Shown piece by piece: positions 25,468-32,965 of a stretch of 33,045 bases of DNA (the stretch's first letter is position 1; each line of letters opens with the position of its first letter). The stretch spans positions 1 through 33,045 of the forward strand of contig JAGGRA010000083.1 of NCBI GenBank assembly GCA_018613035.1, given 5' to 3'. The notes under the pieces are model-generated. The model ran no database searches, was not told the DNA's origin, and saw only the letters and a list, made by a program, of their open reading frames with translations. A program made the translations under genes and the position numbers. Source of the DNA: Pseudomonas sp. ISL-84. Lineage in GTDB: Bacteria; Bacillota; Bacilli; Bacillales; Cytobacillaceae.

Positions 25468-25752
25468 AAGTCTCTTTTCAAATAGGTTGCTGTTTTTTCC
25501 TATGAATTCAGCCCGTTGATTTCCGCTACGGGCACTTGCTGTCCGCGGGGGGAACGGGTGCCTCCTCGACGCCCTGCGTCTGTGGGGTCTCCCGCTTCCT
25601 CTCCTCCCGCAGGACATTGAATAAACTTCCTCGAATAGACATCACACGAAGGAAATGCGGCAGCATTTTCGAGGATCAAATGCCCACAGCGAAGATCAAC
25701 TCAGCAAATTAAATTGAGTTATTGAAAAACAACAAACTTTACTAAAACACCC
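25468..25752. repeat. Dispersed inverted-repeat element, copy F (full-length)
   Basis: 285 bp, the same size as copy D. The left flank AAGTCTCTTTTC...GGTTGCTGTTTTTT mirrors the right flank AACAACAAACTTTACTAAAACACCC. Core ends are GTTGATTTCCGCT on the left and GATCAAC on the right. The small hairpin keeps AAATGC/GCATTT arms, but its loop is GGCA instead of GAAT. It lies between protease 2 and the isomerase gene and fills much of the 25127-25794 gap. Confidence 0.82.
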
Positions 25753-25757
25753 ACATC

Positions 25758-25790
25758 AAAAAAGCCTCCTGCCATTTGGCTCGGAGGCTT
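25758..25790 (-). terminator. Terminator of the kinase-isomerase operon
   Basis: On the minus strand AAGCCTCC pairs with GGAGGCTT around a loop, followed by TTTT, 5 bp past the stop at 25795. It separates the isomerase transcript from the downstream protease and aldolase genes. Confidence 0.85.
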
Positions 25791-25794
25791 TCAT

Positions 25795-26859
25795 CTATTT
25801 TTTGAACATTTTAGGCAGGCTTTCATTAAACGGGGCATATGCAATGCCGTTTTCTGTGATAATGCCTGTGATCAATTCGTTATCAGTCACATCAAATGCT
25901 GGATTGTACGTCTGCACACCCTCTGGTGCCATTGGCTTTTCATACCATTTAGAGGTGATTTCCTCGGATGGCCTTAGCTCGATATGGATGTCCTCGCCCG
26001 TTTTGCATGTGAGATCCACTGTTGAAAGGGGTGCACAAACATAGAATGGGATTTGATAATGCTTAGCCAGAATCGCAACTCCCGATGTCCCGATTTTATT
26101 GGCTGCATCACCATTTGCTGCTACCCGGTCACAGCCAACGAGCACGGCCTGAATCTTGCCTTCTTTCATCACAATGCTGGCCATATTATCGCAAATCAGC
26201 GTGACATCAACACCTGCTTCTTTCAGCTCCCAGGCTGTCAGACGGGCACCTTGGAGAAGCGGACGTGTTTCATCCGCATACACTTTAAAATCATACCCTT
26301 GTTCCTGACCAAGATAGATTGGGGCCAGAGCAGTCCCATATTTTGCGGTCGCGATGGTTCCCGCATTGCAGTGTGTGAGGATACCCCAGCCGGGCTCAAG
26401 GACTGAAAGAGCATGTTTCCCAATTGATTCGCATACCTCTTCATCTTCAGCACGAATGTTTTCAGCTTCCTCTTTCAAAGCAGCTTTCACTTCAGCTGCA
26501 CTCATGCCTTCTTCCTTTTGAAAGCGGGCTTCCATACGGTCAAGCGCCCAAAACAGATTAACGGCAGTGGGCCTTGAAGAGGCAAGGTATTCCTTGGCTT
26601 TTTTAAAGTCGCTATAAAGCTCTTCATAGCTCTCTGCACTGGATTTCTTTGTGCCTAAATACACTCCATAAGCAGCGGCAATGCCAATCGCCGGAGCGCC
26701 GCGAACCTTTAAATGATAGATTGCTTCCCATATATCCTTTAATTCTTTTAAATGCAGAAAGTTCTTTTCGTTTGGAAGAACTGTTTGGTCTAAAAGAATA
26801 AGAGCATCGTTTTCATCGTCCAATCTGACAGACTGGATCACATCCACTGGTTTTCCCAT
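25795..26859 (-). CDS. mtnA: S-methyl-5-thioribose-1-phosphate isomerase family (MtnA / DrdI-like)
   Basis: 354 residues (B. subtilis MtnA has 353). Family motifs RGAPAIG (53-59), catalytic C164 in THCNAG and D244 in GCDRVAANGD are all present. It converts an aldose-1-phosphate to the ketose-1-phosphate: methylthioribose-1-P in methionine salvage, or 5-deoxyribose-1-P in Drd salvage. AGAGGAGG precedes two adjacent ATGs; 26859 gives a 7-base spacing and 26862 a 4-base spacing. The open frame to 27021 is antisense-free overlap with the kinase gene and is not used. It starts 13 bp after the kinase stop, so the two form an operon. The nearby FucA-type aldolase makes the Drd or DHAP-shunt role a serious alternative to classical mtnA. 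Confidence 0.88.
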   Translation of the reverse strand: MGKPVDVIQSVRLDDENDALILLDQTVLPNEKNFLHLKELKDIWEAIYHLKVRGAPAIGIAAAYGVYLGTKKSSAESYEELYSDFKKAKEYLASSRPTAVNLFWALDRMEARFQKEEGMSAAEVKAALKEEAENIRAEDEEVCESIGKHALSVLEPGWGILTHCNAGTIATAKYGTALAPIYLGQEQGYDFKVYADETRPLLQGARLTAWELKEAGVDVTLICDNMASIVMKEGKIQAVLVGCDRVAANGDAANKIGTSGVAILAKHYQIPFYVCAPLSTVDLTCKTGEDIHIELRPSEEITSKWYEKPMAPEGVQTYNPAFDVTDNELITGIITENGIAYAPFNESLPKMFKK

Positions 26860-26872
26860 CATGCTGCCTCCT

Positions 26873-28096
26873 CTAGAATCTTTTTTCACAGCTTTTAAGA
26901 GCGCCTGCAAAGTCTGCGCCTGTTTTGAAAGATTCCCTATCCATAATAAACATTTTGCCGGCTGCCAGACAAATCTTTTCTGCAGCAGCTCTGCTGTTTG
27001 GGTCTTCAATCGATGTGACATCTTTTACAGACGCCAATCCGATAATTCTTCTGCAGAGCTCAAGCCCGGCTACAGCCGCTGTGTCGCGAAGAACTGTATC
27101 CAGGTAGTATTCCTTAAAGCCATCATATCTGGCTGTTTGTTCGGTTGCTTTTTCATCCCATGCCTTCATAAATTTATCCTTAAAAAGATCTACGATATCT
27201 TCAATCGTATTTTGGAGATACGCCTCTTGATCGGCTCTTAAATCTTCATCTGCAATCGTATATTTTGCGTTAACATAAGCGAAAATCAGGTTGGCAAGGA
27301 CGTTTCCGATATCGTAGCCGGCAGGTCCATAAAAGGCGAATTCCGGATCGATGATTTTAGTAGAATCTTCTTTTATAAAAATAGAGCCGGTGTGCAGGTC
27401 GCCATGAAGGAGAGACTGGGCATTGGACATAAACTCAAACTTAAGCTTTACTGTCTCAAGCTGCAGCTTCGGATCTGACCAGATTTCCTGTTCTGCATAC
27501 GCTCTAGTTCCCTCGAACACTTCATTTCTAGGACAATTATAAAATGGCTCTGTAAATACAAGGTCCTCAGAAATTTCACATAATTCAGGGTTGGTGAATT
27601 TTTGGACAAGCGCCTTCTTTTCCTTATGTCCCATCACTACGTCCGAGGTAAGCAATAATGTATTCACCAGGAACGTTGAAATATGGTCAGCAAACAGCGG
27701 AAACTTTCTATGCTGCATCAATGCGGTTCTCATGATCATATGATCGGACAAGTCCTCCATTGCCGTACAGTTCATGATCGGATCATAATGATACACCTTT
27801 GGCACGAACCCTGGCGCCAGCTTGTTTTGTCTCTCCAAAATCTCAAATTCAATGCGGTTGCGGTCAGGAGACAGCTTAAATTCATCAGAAATTCTGGCTA
27901 CAGGGCCGGCCTGCTTTATGATAAGAGACTTATTATTTTTATGATCAATCAGTTTAAATACATAGTTTAAGTTGCCATCCCCAATTTCCCTGCACTCCAA
28001 TTCTGCATCCGGTGCAAAGAAATCCAGCCTTGTTTTTGCGTACTCGATGGCTTCCTGTTCATTCATCGTAAAATAGGCAGATGTGAAAACCGTCAT
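26873..28096 (-). CDS. mtnK: Methylthioribose kinase family protein (MtnK / DrdK-like)
   Basis: 407 residues with an aminoglycoside-phosphotransferase/choline-kinase fold. ATP-site lysine K61 is in LIIKQAG, the catalytic loop is HGDLHTGS (231-238) and the metal-binding DPEF is at 250-253. It phosphorylates the 1-OH of methylthioribose or 5-deoxyribose. The start at 28096 follows GAGGAGG by 9 bases. It is the first gene of the kinase-isomerase pair. In B. subtilis mtnKA is under an S-box (SAM) riboswitch, but the 151-bp leader here is too short and lacks that fold after the STAS terminator is discounted, so methionine control is not evident. Sequence alone does not separate MtnK from DrdK; the symbol is by family. 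Confidence 0.85.
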   Translation of the reverse strand: MTVFTSAYFTMNEQEAIEYAKTRLDFFAPDAELECREIGDGNLNYVFKLIDHKNNKSLIIKQAGPVARISDEFKLSPDRNRIEFEILERQNKLAPGFVPKVYHYDPIMNCTAMEDLSDHMIMRTALMQHRKFPLFADHISTFLVNTLLLTSDVVMGHKEKKALVQKFTNPELCEISEDLVFTEPFYNCPRNEVFEGTRAYAEQEIWSDPKLQLETVKLKFEFMSNAQSLLHGDLHTGSIFIKEDSTKIIDPEFAFYGPAGYDIGNVLANLIFAYVNAKYTIADEDLRADQEAYLQNTIEDIVDLFKDKFMKAWDEKATEQTARYDGFKEYYLDTVLRDTAAVAGLELCRRIIGLASVKDVTSIEDPNSRAAAEKICLAAGKMFIMDRESFKTGADFAGALKSCEKRF

Positions 28097-28205
28097 GTTA
28101 AAAGCCCTCCTCAATTCCCATAAAATAATCTATGATTTCGTGTATTTTATATATTTTAAAATATCTAAATACTATCATGGGATGGGGGCTTCGACAATCT
28201 TTTTT

Positions 28206-28236
28206 TAATAGAAAAGAGCTGCCATGATAGCAGCTC
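28206..28236 (-). terminator. Terminator of the STAS-domain gene
   Basis: GAGCTGC (28216-28222) and GCAGCTC (28230-28236) form a perfect 7-bp stem with TTTT on the minus strand, 12 bp past the stop at 28248. Between it and the kinase start are only AT-rich bases, including the palindrome ATATTTTAAAATAT (28151-28164). Confidence 0.8.
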
Positions 28237-28247
28237 CGGTGTTTTTC

Positions 28248-29063
28248 TTATTTAATGCTCGTAATTGCCTGCTGTACGGTAGAGTAGACTTCAAGCGAGG
28301 AGAGGTCAATTCCCAGATTGACTGCGCTTTTCGCCAGGTCTGGGCGCACGCCTGTTGCAATTGTATTCACTCCTGTCAGGAGGAGGATGTTGCGGATATC
28401 AAAAATATGCTTGGCAATTTGAATGTCGATATTGACTGTGCCCGAAAAGTCGATGATGAGGGTTTCGATGCCCAATTGATTTACTTTCGGGACTGCTTTT
28501 TCAATAATGATTTGTGCCCGGTCATAGTCAATGTTCCCGATCAATGGCAATATCGCGATCCTATCCTGGATGGGCACAATGGTAGCGGAAAGTTCATTTA
28601 CCTGTAATTCTGTTTCTTTTAATCGTTTTTGTGTCTGGCGTTCGAAGGCAAATACAGTTTCATTGATGCTTATATCAAGCATATGGTTTACTTTCTTTAC
28701 AATGGTAATCGTCTCATCAGCCGTTAGCCCATAATCTGTACCGATTGTTTTTAGTCTATCAGTAAATACGATGCGGGTGTCTGGATAGCGGGTGACGATA
28801 TCTGAGATCTTTCCGCCTCTTGATGCCGCCCGTTCCCCGTTTCCTTTGCTCCATTCGACCAGGCCGTCAGGAACTTGATCTCCCTCATTCGCAATCATCT
28901 TTCCCAGAAACTTTATAAACTCAATATACATCGAAACAGCAGCGTCAAATTCTTGTTTTGGAATCTCAAAACCGAATCTGTCCACAATTTCTGCAACGAT
29001 TTCTTCAGATAATCCCTCCGCATTTTGAGTAAGATACGCTGAAACTTTTTGTATAGGCTCCAT
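28248..29063 (-). CDS. RsbR-type STAS-domain protein (stressosome component paralogue)
   Basis: 271 residues, the size of B. subtilis RsbRA-RD. The N-terminal ~150 residues are a helical, variable sensor region with no haem or flavin signature I can see. The C-terminal ~160-270 is a STAS domain: QDRIAILPLIGNID begins it, LIIDFSGT holds the region of the first RsbR phospho-threonine, and ATGVRPDLAKS holds that of the second. RsbR proteins form the stressosome with RsbS and RsbT and release RsbT to switch on sigma-B. No rsbS, rsbT or sigB is nearby, so this is a satellite paralogue. GAGGAG lies 12 bases before the ATG, a rather long spacing. Confidence 0.85.
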   Translation of the reverse strand: MEPIQKVSAYLTQNAEGLSEEIVAEIVDRFGFEIPKQEFDAAVSMYIEFIKFLGKMIANEGDQVPDGLVEWSKGNGERAASRGGKISDIVTRYPDTRIVFTDRLKTIGTDYGLTADETITIVKKVNHMLDISINETVFAFERQTQKRLKETELQVNELSATIVPIQDRIAILPLIGNIDYDRAQIIIEKAVPKVNQLGIETLIIDFSGTVNIDIQIAKHIFDIRNILLLTGVNTIATGVRPDLAKSAVNLGIDLSSLEVYSTVQQAITSIK

Positions 29064-29160
29064 CTGTAAGTATATCTCCTCTCTTATGTCATGCTTCGAT
29101 TATAACCTACTATCCCTTTAAATTGGCAGATTGGGGAAATAAATAGGAACATTTTACTTG

Positions 29161-29235
29161 GGCTGTTTTCGCAATTTTTTTTGTATAAACGATGGACTTT
29201 TCCTTTCAGCAGGTACTTGCTTTCCGTTAGTTACC
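29161..29235. repeat. Remnant of the dispersed inverted-repeat element (copy G)
   Basis: GGCTGTTTTCGCAA at 29161-29174 is identical over 14 bases to the reverse complement of copy D's outer right end. Beyond it, GGTACTTGCTTTCCG at 29211-29225 resembles core start sequence. The rest of the element is missing or unrecognisable. The 29236-29354 stretch holds GC-rich sequence I cannot assign. Confidence 0.5.
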
Positions 29236-29354
29236 GCCGCTGTAAAATAATGGCCGATACTTTCCATGACGCGGTGGGGCGCAGCCCAGCCTGCTCTCGC
29301 TGATCGGCCTTCCCCATTTCGCAGATAAAAGGCCCAAGATTAACCCAATCCTTT

Positions 29355-29669
29355 TTACTGGCCGGCCTGATTTAGATTTTTTTGTTCATAATCTTCTTCC
29401 TTTATGCTGCTGATGAGCAGGGATTGAAACTTTTTGAACAGCTCCTGAATTTCATCGTCCTGATTGATCAGCGGCAGCATATTATGATACTCCTCCTCAG
29501 ACTTGAAATAGCTGATTTCTGTCCACTTTGATTGGTCTTCTTTGCTTTTTAAGACAGATGTCTGAACTTCAGTGTACTTTCGGTAGATTTCACCGGCTTT
29601 CTTCTGTATATCCAGCAGTTCCTGTTCATTTTCCGGCCGGATACGGTATTCATAAAGTTTTACAAACAT
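29355..29669 (-). CDS. Small NIPSNAP / antibiotic-biosynthesis-monooxygenase-like protein
   Basis: 104 residues. The start MFVKLYEYRIRPENEQELLDI and the block WTEISYFKSEEEYHNM resemble the ferredoxin-like dimeric alpha-beta barrel proteins (NIPSNAP and ABM families), read here from pattern only. Such proteins are usually small dimers with catalytic or ligand-binding clefts; no catalytic residues can be named. AAAGGAG sits 5 bases before the ATG. It begins 21 bp after the stop of the 29691-30467 gene on the same strand, so the two are probably co-transcribed and may act on the same small molecule. Confidence 0.7.
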   Translation of the reverse strand: MFVKLYEYRIRPENEQELLDIQKKAGEIYRKYTEVQTSVLKSKEDQSKWTEISYFKSEEEYHNMLPLINQDDEIQELFKKFQSLLISSIKEEDYEQKNLNQAGQ

Positions 29670-29690
29670 AATAGCTCCTTTGTGAATGTT

Positions 29691-30467
29691 TTATGGGTTA
29701 CCCTGCATCATCCCAAGTTTCTGATATATTCTCAGGGATTCTATTAAAAATTGCTGGTTATAGCCAGTCTTCTCATGGATTCTGGACGCCCATTCTTCAA
29801 TAGAACCGGCTGGCTCGTCCTTATATAACCCTTTTGTTGTACTCAGAAAGCTATGCCAATTATAAAACTCCCAGTGAGCCGTTTCGTTTTTAAAAGGAAC
29901 CCTTTGCTCCAGCAGCGGCTTTGGCTTTATCCAATTTTGCGAGTATTCGGCTGCTTCCAGAAACATGTTCATAGCAATTGGTGATGTGTCATATACTTGT
30001 CTCGATACTTTACCATTCGGGCGGTGGTAGGAAATCTCAAGCCCATTCTCTATTGCAGACAATTGGACTTCTGCCGCCGGGAAAAATCCGCTTAATTTTT
30101 CCGAAGTAAAATTCTCTGCCTCTTGATCAATTAAGATTGGCTGCAGCCATTGGTCACCGAGATCACATAAATAGCGGCAGCCTTGTTCATCGACAGCAAC
30201 TGCTGCCGCATGGGAAGAAGGGGTAAGTAACTGGTGGCCAACAGGATAGGCATGGATTCCAGCCTGCTTAAATTCATGAAGAAGCCAGATGGCCAGATCA
30301 AAGCAGTTTCCCGTGATTCCGTACTTGGCACGATGCTCCTTCATAAGGGAGACATCCCGCTGCTTCTTCAGCCCTCCTTTATCGTAATACCATGCTTTCG
30401 TTAAGGTCTCCATCGGAAACCCGTCAAACTTTCTCCAGACTGACAATATGGAATCGGGTGCGTGCAT
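29691..30467 (-). CDS. Arylamine N-acetyltransferase / transglutaminase-like protein
   Basis: 258 residues. A Cys-His-Asp set is visible in the order and spacing of NAT/transglutaminase folds: C55 in ITGNCFDLAIWLL, H86 in SSHAAAVAV and D102 in YLCDLGDQW. The segment GNCFDLAIWLLHEF looks like the NAT loop RGGYCFE-type helix with Gly-Asn in place of Gly-Gly/Tyr. The C-terminus (WEFYNWHSFLSTTKGLY) is unlike NATs and helical. Transfer of an acyl group or cleavage of an amide is plausible, but the acceptor is unknown. GAGAGGAAG 7 bases before the ATG is a moderate ribosome site. It is upstream of, and likely co-transcribed with, the small NIPSNAP-like gene. Confidence 0.65.
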   Translation of the reverse strand: MHAPDSILSVWRKFDGFPMETLTKAWYYDKGGLKKQRDVSLMKEHRAKYGITGNCFDLAIWLLHEFKQAGIHAYPVGHQLLTPSSHAAAVAVDEQGCRYLCDLGDQWLQPILIDQEAENFTSEKLSGFFPAAEVQLSAIENGLEISYHRPNGKVSRQVYDTSPIAMNMFLEAAEYSQNWIKPKPLLEQRVPFKNETAHWEFYNWHSFLSTTKGLYKDEPAGSIEEWASRIHEKTGYNQQFLIESLRIYQKLGMMQGNP

Positions 30468-30595
30468 TGCAATCTTCCTCTCGTATCTCTCTCCTTTGTA
30501 TATTCTTTTTCGATGGAAAAACTCCTCTTCCTTTTGATTGCTGTGGAAATTATGATAGAGTATTTTTCAGAAACAAACATTAGAGGAGGCTTCTT

Positions 30596-31639
30596 ATGGC
30601 CAAGCACATTGGATTTATTGGTACATACACAAAGGGAGAAAGCGAAGGCATCTACTCTTTCGTTCTCGATATGGAAGCAGGCAAGATTTCAGCCGCAAAA
30701 GTGGCGGCAAGATTGGATAATCCAACCTATTTAACGATTAGCAAAGATAATCAATATCTATATTCAGTGGCAAAAGAAGGCGAAGCGGGCGGTGTGGCTG
30801 CCTATCGTTTGGACAGCAGCAGCGGTTCATTGGAAAAGATTAACAGCCAGGTTTCAGCTGGATCCCCTCCATGCCATGTGAGCGTTGACTGTGAAGGACG
30901 CAATGTATTCAGCGCAAACTACCATAAAGGAACCGTGGAATCTTACTTAACCGAGGAAGATGGCTCTCTTGGGCCTGCGGTTTCTGTTATGGAGCACAGC
31001 GGATCAGGTCCGGACAGCAGGCAGGAAAAGCCGCACACTCACTATGCCGGGCTAACTCCTGATGAAAAATATGTGATTGCAGTGGATCTGGGCATTGACC
31101 AGGTAATTACTTATGAAGTTAGTGATGGTGTTTTAAAAGAACAAAGCTCATTTTCTGTAAAACCAGGCAGCGGTCCAAGACACCTTGTTTTCCATCCGAA
31201 TGGAAAGTATGTTTATGTCATGACCGAATTCAGCTCTGAGGTTCTGCTGCTTCAATACCATGAGGATGGCAGCTTTACTCAGCTGCAGGCGATTTCAACC
31301 CTTCCTGAAGGGTTTACGGAAAATAATCAGGGCAGCGCCATCCACATTTCTTCCGATGGACGATTTGTTTATGCCGGCAACCGCGGGCATGACAGCATTG
31401 CCGTTTTCTCCGTAAATCAAGATAATGGAGAGCTTTCATTTGTGGAGCATACCTCAACAAAAGGAAACTGGCCGCGGGACTTTGTGCTGGATCCTTCAGA
31501 AAAATTCGTGGTGGCCACTAACCAGAATTCCAGCAATATGGTTTTATATAGAAGAGATGAAGAGACTGGGAAGCTGACACTGCTGCAATCAGACGTGGCT
31601 GTGCCGGATCCGGTTTGTGTGAAGTTTTTACATGTGTAG
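30596..31639 (+). CDS. pgl: Lactonase family protein, 6-phosphogluconolactonase type (YkgB-like)
   Basis: 347 residues (B. subtilis YkgB is 349). It is a seven-bladed beta-propeller of the cycloisomerase-2/YkgB lactonase family. Repeated blade motifs are YLTISKDNQYLYSV, HVSVDCEGRNVFSAN, GLTPDEKYVIAVDLG, HLVFHPNGKYVYVMTE, HISSDGRFVYAGNRG and FVLDPSEKFVVATNQ. The conserved RHLVFHPNGKY and NRGHDSI features are clear. It hydrolyses 6-phosphogluconolactone in the oxidative pentose phosphate route. AGAGGAGG lies 7 bases before the ATG. It diverges from the acyltransferase-like gene with a 128-bp shared gap. Confidence 0.88.
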   Translation: MAKHIGFIGTYTKGESEGIYSFVLDMEAGKISAAKVAARLDNPTYLTISKDNQYLYSVAKEGEAGGVAAYRLDSSSGSLEKINSQVSAGSPPCHVSVDCEGRNVFSANYHKGTVESYLTEEDGSLGPAVSVMEHSGSGPDSRQEKPHTHYAGLTPDEKYVIAVDLGIDQVITYEVSDGVLKEQSSFSVKPGSGPRHLVFHPNGKYVYVMTEFSSEVLLLQYHEDGSFTQLQAISTLPEGFTENNQGSAIHISSDGRFVYAGNRGHDSIAVFSVNQDNGELSFVEHTSTKGNWPRDFVLDPSEKFVVATNQNSSNMVLYRRDEETGKLTLLQSDVAVPDPVCVKFLHV

Positions 31640-31782
31640 GAAAGCGGATGCGTCCTTGCCCATCGGCGAATATGTGATTGGCTAAGGGTCACAGGCGCAG
31701 GAAGGCTTCGCCAGCTCTTAACACTGCACCGCCAAGCTTTTGGAAGATGCGGGTCAAGGGCACACGTTCTTAATTGGAAAGT

Positions 31783-31826
31783 AAAAGGGTGAGAAGCTGC
31801 TTATTTGCAGGCCTCTCACCCTTTTT
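31783..31826 (+). terminator. Terminator of the lactonase gene
   Basis: AAAAGGGTGAGAAGCTGC (31783-31800) pairs with GCAGGCCTCTCACCCTTTTT (31807-31826), with T6. It is 144 bp past the stop; the stretch between them holds no gene I can see. Confidence 0.8.
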
Positions 31827-31855
31827 TCGTTGCAGATTAACGGGGATTAGACACA

Positions 31856-31926
31856 CCACATGAGTGGCACTATTCTTATCGATTAGGTCCTTCGATATTG
31901 ATTTCACCACTTGAGCGGCACCATTC
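31856..31926. repeat. Two 20-bp imperfect direct repeats
   Basis: CCACATGAGTGGCACTATTC (31856-31875) and CCACTTGAGCGGCACCATTC (31907-31926) match at 17 of 20 bases, 51 bp apart. Each half-forms a CCAC/GTGG hairpin. They lie between the lactonase terminator and the 3' end of the YogA-like gene. Confidence 0.5.
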
Positions 31927-31969
31927 ACTCCCATTAATTCCTTTCAACTTCTGTCTGTGAAGATTCACT

Positions 31970-32965
31970 TTATTCACTGATTTTAAAGGCGATTTTACCC
32001 CATTGTTCAGCATTTTCGATTTTATCAAAAGCCTGCTCAAATTTCTCAAGCGCCAATGCTTGATCGAGGGCTGGCCTGATTTCATGCTTCTCAATAAATT
32101 GAAGCATCTCGTGGTATTCCTCGGCACTTCCCATTGTGGAGCCGAGCAGATTTTGCTGGGCATAAAACAGGCTGCGGAGATTGAGTTCGAGCTGGTCGCC
32201 TGAAGAGGAGCCAAATGTAACAATGGTTCCGCCGTTCCGGAGAATGCCGAGTGATTTATTGAATGTGGCGGGACCAACTGATTCAATAACAAGATCAACC
32301 TTTTCCCCGCCAAGTGCTTCATTCCAGTCTTCGTTACTGGCGAGCGCTTTGTCTGCACCCAATTGGAGCGCCTTCTCGCGTTTTTCCTCCGAACGGGATG
32401 CCACGTATACGGTTGCTCCTGCTGCTTTCGCAAATTGCATGAGGAAAGTGGCAACGCCGCCGCCGATTCCCGGAATAAATACCTTCATGCCGGCTTTGAC
32501 CTTCCCTCTCGTGAAAAGGGCTCGGTACGCTGTCAGCGCTGCAAGGGAAAGGACACCTGCTTCCTCCCAGGTTAGATAGGCTGGCTTGGGTGCTGCATTT
32601 TCAGCTGGAATTACGATATATTCGGCAAACGTTCCGTGGAATGGCAAGCCGACGATTTCAAATCCGGCTGGCGGAGCATCGCTGTTTTCTTTCCAGCCAA
32701 GCCCCGGGTTGATGATAACTTCATCGCCAGCTTTTACATTTGTGACACCTTCACCAACTGCATCAATGATGCCTGCTCCGTCTGAACCGATGACGAGTGC
32801 CGGCTCTTCCGGCTTGTGGCGGTTCAAGACGAATAAATCACGATGGTTTAATCCTGCTGTTCTTAATTTGACTCTAACTTCCCCTGCAGCCGGCTCCGGC
32901 TTTGTCATTTCTCCATAGGATAAGCCGCTGCGGCCTATTTTTCCTTCATGAAAGATAGCTTTCAT
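31970..32965 (-). CDS. MDR zinc-less alcohol dehydrogenase / quinone oxidoreductase (YogA-like)
   Basis: 331 residues. Typical MDR fold: NHRDLFVLNRHK near residue 40, the cofactor motif PGIGGGVATFLMQFAKAAGA near residue 168, and substrate domain residues at both ends. It has no cysteine-rich structural zinc loop and no catalytic zinc set of ADH type, so it belongs to the zinc-independent quinone oxidoreductase/YogA branch, using NADPH to reduce quinones or enals. The ribosome site is weak (AGGTG, 7 bases before the ATG). The stop codon at 31970 faces the lactonase gene convergently. The B. subtilis relative YogA is similar in size; the substrate is unknown. Confidence 0.85.
   Translation of the reverse strand: MKAIFHEGKIGRSGLSYGEMTKPEPAAGEVRVKLRTAGLNHRDLFVLNRHKPEEPALVIGSDGAGIIDAVGEGVTNVKAGDEVIINPGLGWKENSDAPPAGFEIVGLPFHGTFAEYIVIPAENAAPKPAYLTWEEAGVLSLAALTAYRALFTRGKVKAGMKVFIPGIGGGVATFLMQFAKAAGATVYVASRSEEKREKALQLGADKALASNEDWNEALGGEKVDLVIESVGPATFNKSLGILRNGGTIVTFGSSSGDQLELNLRSLFYAQQNLLGSTMGSAEEYHEMLQFIEKHEIRPALDQALALEKFEQAFDKIENAEQWGKIAFKISE

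Noticed and set aside
3746-25752. CRISPR array or insertion sequence as the source of the repeats
   Set aside because: No regular spacers, no cas genes and no transposase frame; elements are scattered and each has internal inverted repeats.
28097-28247. S-box (SAM) riboswitch before the kinase gene
   Set aside because: Only ~110 bp remain after the STAS terminator, AT-rich, without the conserved S-box stems.
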